A stretch of 8,310 nt of DNA from an uncultured Collinsella sp. (GTDB taxonomy: Bacteria > Actinomycetota > Coriobacteriia > Coriobacteriales > Coriobacteriaceae), in contig CABSMK010000072.1 in NCBI GenBank assembly GCA_902478825.1, positions 1-8,310 on the forward strand, read 5' to 3'. Under the pieces are notes generated by a model. That model was not told the DNA's origin, made no database searches, and saw only the letters and a program-made list of their open reading frames with translations. Positions 1 through 7,934 of this stretch are shown here, piece after piece. Positions within the stretch are counted from its first letter, which is position 1, and the number at the start of each line of letters is the position of its first letter. A program made the position numbers and the translations under genes.

Positions 1-28
1 CCCAGGGGAGGCGGCTCAAGGGCCGCAG

Positions 29-66
29 AACAAAAACGGGGGCGCAGGTTGTCCTGCGCCCCCGTT
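29..66 (-). terminator. Intrinsic terminator of the marR-ABC operon
   Basis: A perfect 14-bp stem (35-48 with 53-66) closes a 4-base loop (49-52). Read on the minus strand, the GC-rich stem is followed at once by TTTTTGTT (36 down to 29, partly within the stem foot). This is a textbook Rho-independent terminator. It sits about 30 bases beyond the stop codon of the last exporter gene, so it should end the three-gene transcript. Confidence 0.93.
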
Positions 67-97
67 CTCGGGCGTTATTCGTTCCCTGCGGCAGAAT

Positions 98-1954
98 TTA
101 CGCCGCCTCGTCGAACTGCGAGTTGTACAGGTCGGCGTAGAAGCCGCCCTGGGCGAGCAACTCGTCGTGCGTGCCCTTCTCGACGATGTCGCCGTCGCGA
201 ATTACCAAGATCACGTCGGCGTTGCGGATCGTGGACAGGCGGTGCGCGATAACAAAGCTGGTACGGCCCTGCATCAGCGCATCCATGGCACGCTGAATAA
301 GCTCCTCGGTACGGGTATCGACGTTGGAGGTCGCCTCGTCCAGAATCAGCGCCGGGCGGTCGGCCAAAATGGCACGGGCGATGGTCACGAGCTGGCGCTG
401 ACCCTGCGACAGGTTGGTGCCCTCCTCGTTGATCATAAAATCGTAGCCGCCGGCGAGCGTATGGATAAAGTGATCGCAGCGTGCGGCGCGTGCAGCGGCC
501 TCGACCTCGGCATCGCTCGCATCGGGACGTCCGTAGCGAATGTTCTCGCGGATCGTGCCGTTAAACAGCCAGGTATCCTGCAGCACCATGGCAAACTCGC
601 CGCGCAGCGCCGCGCGGTCCCAGTCGCGCACGTCGACACCCTCGACGCGCAGCGAACCGCCGTCCACATCGTAGAAGCGCTGCAGCAGCTTAATGAGCGT
701 GGTCTTGCCGGCGCCGGTAGGACCGACGATGGCGATGGTCTGGCCGGGCTGCGCCTCGCAGCTAAAGTCGTGGATGATGGTCTTGTCGGGCGTGTAGCCA
801 AACTTCACATGGTCAAACTCCACGTGGCCGGGGCGCTTCTCGGGAATCTGCGCGTCGGCCTTCTGCTCCTCTTCGGGCGCGGCCAGGAACTCAAAGACGC
901 GCTCGGTGGCGGCAGCCATCGACTGCATCGTGTTGCTCACATTGCCCAGCTGCTGCACGGGTTGCGTAAAGTTGCGAACGTACTGGATAAAGCTCTGGAT
1001 GTCGCCGGGCGTGGCATTGCCGGTCAGCGCGAGTTGCGCGCCCACCACGACGACGCCCACGTAGCCCATGTTGCCCACCAAACTCATGAGCGGCATCATC
1101 AGGCCCGACAGGAACTGCGAGCGCCAGCCACTAATAAAGAGGCGGTCGTTTTGGCTGTCGAATTCCTCGATCGAGGCCTCGGCGCGGTCGAACACCTGGA
1201 TGACGTTCTGGCCGGCAAAGTCCTCCTCGATGATGCCGTTGACGGCGCCCAAAACCTGCTGCTGCTCGCGGAAGTACGGCTGCGAGAAGTGAATCATCAC
1301 GGTCAGGATAATCGCAGCGGCCGGCAGCGTGAGCACGGTGACGCCGGTGAGCGGCAGGCTGATCGACAGCATCATGACGAGCACGCCGATAATCTGCGTC
1401 ACCGACGTGATGAGCTGGGTCACGCTCTGGTTGAGCGACTGGCCGAGCGTATCGACGTCGTTGGTGATGCGACTGAGCACGTCGCCCTTGCTGTGTCCGT
1501 TAAAGTAGCTCATCGGCACGACGGCAATCTTGGCGGCGATCTCCTTGCGCATTCGGTAGCAAATCTTTTGCGTGACGCCGGTCATAAGCCAGCCTTGGAT
1601 GAGACTGCAGACAGAGCTTGCCAGATACAGGCAGAGCAAAAAGCCGAGCGTCTTGGCGATCCAGGCAAAGTCGACATCGCCGGTGCCGTTGACCTTGGCA
1701 ACCAGACCCTCGAACAGTTTGGTGGTAACCTGGCCGAGCACCTTGGGCCCCACAATGTTAAAGATGACCGAGCATACGGCAAAGGCGACGGCGGTAAACA
1801 CGGCAATCTTGTGCTGGCCGATATAGCCGAGCAGCTGCCTCATGGTGCCCTTAAAGTCCTTGGCCTTTTCGCCGCGACGCATGCCGCCCATGCGGCCCAT
1901 GGGACCACGCTGGCGGGTGGGCTTGGGAATCTGAGTCTTGGTCTCGTCTGCCAT
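98..1954 (-). CDS. ABC exporter half-transporter, catalytic subunit of a heterodimer
   Basis: A 618-residue fusion of a six-helix exporter membrane domain (about 40-345) and an ATPase domain (about 375-612). The N-terminus is a basic Arg/Gly/Met-rich cytoplasmic tail (about 1-35). Visible motifs: Walker A GPTGAGKTT 411-419, Q-loop Q459, signature LSQGQ 515-519, Walker B LILDE 536-540 with catalytic E540, and switch His H571. All catalytic residues are intact, but the signature is LSQGQ rather than LSGGQ. This fits the subunit that carries the working Walker motifs in asymmetric exporters such as TM287/288 and BmrCD. It should sit in the cytoplasmic membrane as a dimer with the upstream 788-residue subunit and pump out drugs, lipids or peptides; the substrate cannot be read from the sequence. 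The start is supported by AAGGAGG about 9-10 bases upstream and by the TAATG overlap with the preceding gene, which implies translational coupling. Length is normal for the family. Confidence 0.93.
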   Translation of the reverse strand: MADETKTQIPKPTRQRGPMGRMGGMRRGEKAKDFKGTMRQLLGYIGQHKIAVFTAVAFAVCSVIFNIVGPKVLGQVTTKLFEGLVAKVNGTGDVDFAWIAKTLGFLLCLYLASSVCSLIQGWLMTGVTQKICYRMRKEIAAKIAVVPMSYFNGHSKGDVLSRITNDVDTLGQSLNQSVTQLITSVTQIIGVLVMMLSISLPLTGVTVLTLPAAAIILTVMIHFSQPYFREQQQVLGAVNGIIEEDFAGQNVIQVFDRAEASIEEFDSQNDRLFISGWRSQFLSGLMMPLMSLVGNMGYVGVVVVGAQLALTGNATPGDIQSFIQYVRNFTQPVQQLGNVSNTMQSMAAATERVFEFLAAPEEEQKADAQIPEKRPGHVEFDHVKFGYTPDKTIIHDFSCEAQPGQTIAIVGPTGAGKTTLIKLLQRFYDVDGGSLRVEGVDVRDWDRAALRGEFAMVLQDTWLFNGTIRENIRYGRPDASDAEVEAAARAARCDHFIHTLAGGYDFMINEEGTNLSQGQRQLVTIARAILADRPALILDEATSNVDTRTEELIQRAMDALMQGRTSFVIAHRLSTIRNADVILVIRDGDIVEKGTHDELLAQGGFYADLYNSQFDEAA

Positions 1955-4320
1955 TAGCGCTCGCCTCCTTCCGTGACGGCTGCAATTTCTTCTTGGGTAA
2001 GCCCCAGCTCCTCGGCGGAAAGCTGCGACTGTGCGATCTCCAGGTATGCCGGGCAGCTGTGCAGCAGCTCCTCGTGCGTACCGGTGCCCACCACGTGGCC
2101 GTCGTCGAGCACGATGATCTGGTCGGCGTGCATGATGGTCGCGATGCGCTGGGCCACGACCACGAGCGCGGCGTCGGTAACGTTTTTGGCCAGCTCCTCG
2201 CGTAGGCGCGCGTCGGTCTTGTAGTCGAGGGCACTAAACGAGTCATCGAACACCACGACCTCGGGCTTTTTGGCCAATGCGCGGGCGATGGCCAAGCGCT
2301 GGCGCTGACCGCCCGAGACATTGGAGCCTCCCTGGCTGATGGGGGAGTCGTAGCCGCCCTCGCGCTCGGCGATAAAGTCCTCGGCCTGGGCGATGCGTGC
2401 CGCCCGGTGCATGTCCTCGTCGCTTACCATGTCGCCGGCAAACTTGAGGTTGCTCTCGACGGTGCCCGAGAACAGGCGACCCTGCTGCGGGATATAACCA
2501 ATACGGCGACGCAGCTCGGAAAGGGTCATGTCGCGCACGTCGATACCGTCGAGCGAAATGCTGCCGCCCGTGACGTCGTACAGGCGCGGAATCAACTGCA
2601 CGAGCGTGGACTTGCCCGAGCCTGTGGAGCCAATGATGCCGAGCATCTGACCGGCATGCGTGGTGAAGTTCACGCCGCTGATGACGTCGGCACGGGCATC
2701 GGGATACTGGAAGCTCACGTCGCGGAAGGTGAGCTCACCGCGCGGCGCGCTGGCAGCAGGCAGTTTGGGCGAGGCAGGGTCGTTGATGCTCGTGGGGCAG
2801 GTGATGACCTCTTCCACGCGCTCGGCTGCGACCTCGGCGCGGGGCAGGATGACCGAAACCATGGTGAGGATCATAAACGCCATGACGATTTGCATGGTGT
2901 AGGAGATGAACGCCATCATGTTGCCGACCTGCATCACGCCGTTGGACACGCCCTGCGCGCCAAACCAGACGATAAGCACGGTGATGCAGTTCATGACGAG
3001 CATCATGAGCGGCATCATAAAGCTCATGGCGCGGTTGGTGTAGAGCTGCGTGGTCATCAGGTCGAGCGAAGCCTTGTTAAAACGCTCGAGCTCATGCTCC
3101 TCGCGGTTGAACGAGCGGATAGGCATAAGGCCGTCGAGCAGCTCGCGGGCGGTAAGGTTCACGCGGTCCACAAAGCTCTGCATCTTTTTGAACTTGGGCA
3201 TGGTGAGGCCCATGAGCACGCCGACAACGGCCGAAACCGCGATGATGGCCACGGCGATGGTCCACTCCAGGCCGGTGTGGTTAGCCAGGACACGCATGAC
3301 AGCGACGATGCCCATGACGGGGGCCATCAGGCACATGCGGATAAACAGGGTTGCGGCCATCTGGATCTGCTGAATGTCGTTGGTGCAGCGGGTGATGAGC
3401 GAGGCCTGGCTAAACTTGCCCACCTCGGCCGGCGAGAAGTGCATAACCTTGTCGAAGGTCTCGCGGCGCAGGTCGCGGGCGATGGAGCAGGCGGTGCGCG
3501 AAGCCACGGCACCGGTCAGGATGGTGGCGACGAGCGACACCAGGCACAGGCCAAACATCGTGGTCGCCATGCGGCTCAGGTAAGCGTTCTGCACGTCGGC
3601 GGGGTCGATGCCCTGCGCTTTGTACTCTTCTTGTACGTAGGTCACGGCGCGCTGGGTCACGATGGAGCCCGACATGGAGCCCATTTTGTCTGCCATATCG
3701 TTGGCGCCCTCGACGAGCTTGCCCTGGTCGATTAGGCCGCCTTCAACGCCCAGGCGCAGGCTCTTCATGGTGATCTTGCCGCCGTCGGCGTCGATCTGCT
3801 TTTGCATGCTCTGCGCGGCTGCGGCCTTCTGCTGCATCTCGGCGAGTTGCTCGGGCGTCATGGCAGCCATCTGCTCGGGGGTGGGCATGGCCTGGGCAGC
3901 GTTGTTGTCTTTCTCGCTGGACGAGCCCATCATGTCGCCCATGGAGTTGGCGTCAATGCTCTGGTCGAGCGAAAGGACGACAGTCTCGGGCAGGCTCATA
4001 ATGTCGGCAATCTTGCCTCCATCGGCACGCTCTTCCTCGGTACCCTTATACGTTCGAATGCCGTTTTTGTCAGCCTTGCTAAACACGGCCTCCACAGCCT
4101 TGGCGTCCTTGGCGCTCATAAAGAGTTCGAGGTCGTCGAGCGATTCGGCGCGAATGGTGTCGGGCACGGGCGAGGCGATGCCGCCTTGCTGCACGCCCAC
4201 GTCGACGATGTCGCTCATATAGGTAGGCAGCGCCAGATCGGCGTTGCAGCTGATTACGATAAGTACGATAGCTGCGAACAGTGCCAGGATATGCTTTTTA
4301 AAGAGCTTGAGAATCCTCAT
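1954..4320 (-). CDS. ABC exporter half-transporter with degenerate ATPase site and large outer loop
   Basis: A 788-residue exporter half, longer than the usual 570-620 because of an insert of about 200 residues between TM1 (about 10-28) and TM2 (about 252-272). The insert should face outside and is rich in Met, Gln, Ala and Asp. It contains a tandem octad, TPEQMAAM then TPEQLAEM (147-162), in a probably helical stretch. The membrane domain runs to about 495 and the ATPase follows: Walker A GSTGSGKST 564-572, Q-loop Q612, signature VSGGQ 668-672, Walker B VVVFDD 688-693. Asp693 replaces the catalytic Glu and Gln724 replaces the switch His. Its own site should therefore bind ATP but hydrolyse it poorly, while its canonical VSGGQ completes the active site of the partner. 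That reciprocal pattern is known for heterodimeric multidrug exporters. The ATG overlaps the marR stop (ATGA) and has AAAGGAGAG about 8 bases upstream. The substrate is unknown; the adjacent MarR regulator suggests a toxic small molecule. Confidence 0.92.
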   Translation of the reverse strand: MRILKLFKKHILALFAAIVLIVISCNADLALPTYMSDIVDVGVQQGGIASPVPDTIRAESLDDLELFMSAKDAKAVEAVFSKADKNGIRTYKGTEEERADGGKIADIMSLPETVVLSLDQSIDANSMGDMMGSSSEKDNNAAQAMPTPEQMAAMTPEQLAEMQQKAAAAQSMQKQIDADGGKITMKSLRLGVEGGLIDQGKLVEGANDMADKMGSMSGSIVTQRAVTYVQEEYKAQGIDPADVQNAYLSRMATTMFGLCLVSLVATILTGAVASRTACSIARDLRRETFDKVMHFSPAEVGKFSQASLITRCTNDIQQIQMAATLFIRMCLMAPVMGIVAVMRVLANHTGLEWTIAVAIIAVSAVVGVLMGLTMPKFKKMQSFVDRVNLTARELLDGLMPIRSFNREEHELERFNKASLDLMTTQLYTNRAMSFMMPLMMLVMNCITVLIVWFGAQGVSNGVMQVGNMMAFISYTMQIVMAFMILTMVSVILPRAEVAAERVEEVITCPTSINDPASPKLPAASAPRGELTFRDVSFQYPDARADVISGVNFTTHAGQMLGIIGSTGSGKSTLVQLIPRLYDVTGGSISLDGIDVRDMTLSELRRRIGYIPQQGRLFSGTVESNLKFAGDMVSDEDMHRAARIAQAEDFIAEREGGYDSPISQGGSNVSGGQRQRLAIARALAKKPEVVVFDDSFSALDYKTDARLREELAKNVTDAALVVVAQRIATIMHADQIIVLDDGHVVGTGTHEELLHSCPAYLEIAQSQLSAEELGLTQEEIAAVTEGGER

Positions 4321-4766
4321 TCGGCATCTCTCCTTTCTTGATTGCGGTCGATAATTTCGTTGGCACGTCTTAGAAGACGCACCATCTCTTGGGTATCTGT
4401 TTCGCCGAGCTGCTCGAGGAAAGCCGCGGTGCGGTTCTCGAATTCCCGACGTTTGATTTCGAGATCCTGGAATCCCTTGTCGGTCACCGTGACGTGTACG
4501 CGACGACGGTCGGTCTTTGAGTGCTCGCGCTCGACCCAGCCCTTGGCTTCGAGAGCGCGTAGGATATTGGCGATGCGGGCGCTCGAGACCCAGGCGCGAT
4601 CGGCGAGTTCGCTCGGCGTGAGCGAACCGCCGGCGAGTATGAGGGCGCGCATGACGGCCATCTCGCCGCCGAGGGCTTTGTCCGCAAAACGCGAAATGCG
4701 CTGATGCATGCTGCCGAACTCGGTAAGGAGCTGACGCCCAAGTTCACGGAAATCGGTATCTTCCAC
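4317..4766 (-). CDS. MarR-family transcriptional regulator
   Basis: A 149-residue winged-helix protein of typical MarR length. The helix-turn-helix lies at about 50-74 (TPSELADRAWVSSARIANIL) and the wing at about 78-96, with the family-typical DRRRVHVTVTDKG. Flanking helices (about 5-30 and 100-145) form the dimer interface in this family. MarR proteins are usually dimeric repressors that sense phenolic or other small ligands and control a neighbouring efflux system. Here it is the first gene of an operon with two exporter subunits, so it probably represses its own operon. The start is GTG at 4764-4766, chosen because AGGGG lies 6 bases upstream (4773-4777) and the alternative internal ATG at residue 20 would remove the first helix. 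The ligand cannot be inferred. Confidence 0.92.
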   Translation of the reverse strand: MEDTDFRELGRQLLTEFGSMHQRISRFADKALGGEMAVMRALILAGGSLTPSELADRAWVSSARIANILRALEAKGWVEREHSKTDRRRVHVTVTDKGFQDLEIKRREFENRTAAFLEQLGETDTQEMVRLLRRANEIIDRNQERRDAE

Positions 4767-4800
4767 CGAAAACCCCTAACACTAGAAACTATTTTCGGTG
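4764..4800 (-). promoter_or_regulatory. Dyad over the marR start: operator or translation-control hairpin
   Basis: A perfect 9-bp inverted repeat (4764-4772 CACCGAAAA, 4792-4800 TTTTCGGTG) with a 19-base spacer. In the marR transcript it would fold so that the GTG start codon is in the stem and the AGGGG ribosome binding site is in the loop. As DNA it could instead be a binding site for the MarR dimer. The repeat is seen directly; the role is inferred. Confidence 0.5.
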
Positions 4801-5074
4801 AAAGATGATACCCCCGCACGCGCACCCTATACGGTAGATTTTGGGACATGCCTAGAAAACAACCTTTAGGCGACCTCCGTACACCGTCGGTATCAGCAAA
4901 GTTAGGGGTAGATCTCTGAGCACGTCCTAAAGCCCACTCAGAGGCACTTTACCCTGCTAAAGCTGGCATAACAGCTAGAGTGAACGTCGTACAAAGGCAA
5001 GGAAAAAACTAAACAAATCGGTGAACGGTAGTTGTTCGCGCTCGCATTTCCTGCGGGTTTGTAAAAAACGCCTT

Positions 5075-5080
5075 TATGAT
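5075..5080 (+). promoter_or_regulatory. Candidate -10 box for the pfl transcript
   Basis: TATGAT within an AT-rich run (5073-5090) matches a sigma-70 type -10 element at four or five of six positions. No good -35 box stands at 16-18 bases upstream, so either an activator helps or the true start is elsewhere. If used, the pfl leader would be about 230 bases long. Confidence 0.3.
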
Positions 5081-5123
5081 ATAAAAAAAGAAACATATAA
5101 CAGCCCAGATGGAGAGGGTCGCT

Positions 5124-5147
5124 ATGTTATCCTTCTCAGACGGGTGA
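5124..5147 (+). other. Possible seven-codon leader ORF in the pfl leader
   Basis: ATG followed by six sense codons and TGA (peptide MLSFSDG). A purine-rich GGAGAGGG at 5111-5118 lies 5 bases before the ATG, a better-spaced ribosome binding site than that of pflB itself. It has no obvious run of a regulatory amino acid. It may be chance. Confidence 0.15.
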
Positions 5148-5297
5148 AATCTTGGGTTTTGGGTTGTAGTTCCAAGGTGGACAAACGTTTTCTCTGCACC
5201 GACGTGTGGTGAAGAACGGAAGAAGCCGGTAGTGCAAGCCGAACATTCAAGAATTCAATAAGCAGCGGTGTGAGAGAGCGCCGCATTACACGTAACT

Positions 5298-5302
5298 AGG
5301 AG
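5298..5302 (+). promoter_or_regulatory. Ribosome binding site of pflB
   Basis: AGGAG lies 12 bases before the ATG at 5315, slightly long spacing. It sits in the loop of a weak GTAAC/GTTAC pairing (5292-5296 with 5307-5311). It supports the chosen start, which also aligns with the AWEGF segment near the N-terminus of E. coli PFL. Confidence 0.6.
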
Positions 5303-5314
5303 CGTGGTTACACA

Positions 5315-7366
<2,052 letters not shown>

Positions 7367-7367
7367 C

Positions 7368-7392
7368 TATTGTTAGTGCTATACTAACAATA
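7368..7392 (+). promoter_or_regulatory. Perfect AT-rich hairpin just after the pflB stop
   Basis: A perfect 10-bp inverted repeat (7368-7377 and 7383-7392) with a 5-base loop (GCTAT) starts two bases after the pflB stop codon. No T-run follows, so it is not a standard terminator. It could protect or mark the 3' end of the pflB part of the message, or be a protein-binding dyad: the half-sites TTGTTA and TAACAA resemble those of the redox repressor Rex, but their spacing is 9 rather than 6. Confidence 0.5.
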
Positions 7393-7408
7393 ACGATTAC
7401 TGATTAGT

Positions 7409-7428
7409 GCGCCGGTTTCGGCCGGCGC
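7409..7428 (+). promoter_or_regulatory. GC-rich hairpin before the radical-domain gene
   Basis: A 7-bp perfect GC stem (7409-7415 GCGCCGG, 7422-7428 CCGGCGC) with a 6-base loop ends 23 bases before the start codon of the next gene. It has no T-run after it. With the preceding AT-rich hairpin it fills most of the 85-base gap and may be a processing, pausing or stability element that lets the two PFL pieces be made in unequal amounts. Confidence 0.45.
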
Positions 7429-7451
7429 CTATCGATCAAAGGAGACACATT

Positions 7452-7703
7452 ATGAAGGTTTCTGAAGTTTCCGAGACTCAGGCCGATAACCTGGTCCACA
7501 TGCTCGACGCTTACGCCGAGAAGGGTGGCCACCACCTGAACATCAACGTCTTCAACCGTGAGACGCTGCTCGACGCTCAGGCTCACCCCGAGAAGTATCC
7601 GCAGCTGACCATCCGCGTTTCCGGCTACGCCGTGAACTTCCACACGCTCACCAAGGAGCAGCAGGACGAGGTCATTGCGCGTACCTTCCACGACAAGTTC
7701 TAA
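7452..7703 (+). CDS. grcA: Stand-alone glycyl-radical domain of pyruvate formate-lyase (GrcA-like)
   Basis: An 83-residue protein made almost entirely of the C-terminal domain of PFL. NLVHMLDAYAEKGGHHLNIN (13-32) matches the NL..LMDGY...GGQHLNVN segment of E. coli PflB. NPEKYPQLTIRVSGYAV of PflB is matched here by HPEKYPQLTIRVSGYAV (45-61), with the radical site at Gly58, followed by the usual LTKEQQ.EVI.RTF tail. It resembles E. coli GrcA (YfiD), which replaces the damaged radical domain of oxygen-cleaved PFL, but is shorter. Unlike in E. coli, the neighbouring PflB has no such domain of its own, so this protein should be an essential subunit rather than a spare part. The start is ATG 7452, with AAAGGAGA 6 bases upstream (7438-7445). 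An in-frame ATG upstream at 7407 is rejected because it lies in the hairpin and lacks homology. Probably cotranscribed with pflB. Confidence 0.93.
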   Translation: MKVSEVSETQADNLVHMLDAYAEKGGHHLNINVFNRETLLDAQAHPEKYPQLTIRVSGYAVNFHTLTKEQQDEVIARTFHDKF

Positions 7704-7843
7704 AGGGACTCAACTCCCACCGGAGACCCGGTAAGGCCTACGCACTTTGCCTCTCAAACGTCCTCGCCGCTTCGCGGCTGCGGAATGTTTGCGAGACAAA
7801 GTGCTCCCGGCCTTGCCGGGTCTCCTGCGTTGTCGTCCTTTAG
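7700..7843. repeat. Long imperfect inverted repeat (about 144 bases) overlapping the grcA stop
   Basis: The arms 7722-7759 and 7787-7825 are near-identical inverted copies (GGAGACCCGG.AAGGCC, GCACTTTG and CAAAC shared). The pairing continues outward: 7700-7709 pairs with 7835-7843 with one bulge. It also continues inward to a GCCGC-TTC-GCGGC tip (7766-7778). The whole stretch can fold into one long hairpin whose foot contains the grcA stop codon. There is no T-run beyond it. It may be a dispersed palindromic element of the genome or a 3'-end stabilising structure. Confidence 0.75.
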
Positions 7844-7879
7844 GGAACCACGCTAAATTAAATTGGTGTCCTCGGACAT

Positions 7880-7922
7880 GCAAAGAGGCTCGCTGCGCAC
7901 TTCGTGCGGCGAGCCTCTTTGC
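7880..7922. terminator. Bidirectional intrinsic terminator between convergent genes
   Basis: A perfect 14-bp stem (7880-7893 and 7909-7922) with an inner 5-bp stem (7896-7900 and 7904-7908) around a TTC loop. The outer arms contain AAAGAGGC and GCCTCTTT, so both directions get a short A/T flank within the stem. It lies between grcA on the plus strand and the transposase-like gene on the minus strand and can serve both. The T-run is short (TTT), so efficiency is uncertain. Confidence 0.75.
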
Positions 7923-7934
7923 GTCCTGACGCTC

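Larger units (their letters stand above)
4801..5314. other. Intergenic control region between the marR operon and pfl
   Basis: About 510 bases lie between the divergent genes. No frame in it looks like a real protein: the longest, 63 codons at 5021-5212, has no good ribosome binding site and a composition unlike a protein gene. It holds small dyads: 4914-4920 with 4937-4943 (CTCTGAG/CTCAGAG), 4961-4965 with 4972-4976 (AGCTG/CAGCT), and 5265-5270 with 5279-5284 just before pfl. GTTAGGGGT at 4901-4909 is the exact reverse complement of 4772-4780. The stretch around 5000-5100 is much more AT-rich than the genes, as expected for a promoter. I find no clear FNR-type palindrome. Confidence 0.6.

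Noticed and set aside
11..26. Small GCGGC/GCCGC hairpin at the left edge
   Set aside because: Only 5 bp, no T-run, and next to a much stronger terminator; cannot be assigned a role from the few flanking bases.
167..1957. A 596-codon open frame on the plus strand opposite the exporter gene
   Set aside because: It is a mirror of the strong codon bias of the minus-strand exporter. The translation is rich in His, Asp, Gly and Val with no domain, and it has no ribosome binding site.
2407..3735. A 442-codon plus-strand open frame opposite the 788-residue exporter
   Set aside because: Composition is extremely His/Asp/Gly-rich, typical of antisense reading of a GC-rich gene; no start signal.
5022..5039. 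GTGAAC...GTTCGC as a Streptomyces-type Rex operator
   Set aside because: The half-sites are 8 bases apart rather than about 2 and one base mismatches, so the match is too weak.
5021..5212. A 63-codon frame in the pfl leader as a possible small protein
   Set aside because: No good ribosome binding site, no hydrophobic or domain pattern, and the candidate -10 box lies inside it.
7407..7451. Upstream in-frame ATG for the radical-domain gene, adding 15 residues
   Set aside because: The extension falls in the GC hairpin, has no ribosome binding site and no match to PFL, whereas ATG 7452 follows a strong AAAGGAGA.
7404..7691. A 95-codon minus-strand frame opposite the radical-domain gene
   Set aside because: It is the reverse of a conserved PFL domain and would be cut by the hairpins; antisense shadow.
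7867..7878. TGTCC-TC-GGACA palindrome as an operator
   Set aside because: A 5-bp dyad with a 2-base centre is expected by chance in GC-rich DNA and lies at no gene start.
7747..7929. A 60-codon plus-strand frame in the long inverted repeat
   Set aside because: Lies wholly within the palindrome and terminator; Arg/Cys/Ala-rich translation with no coding signal.
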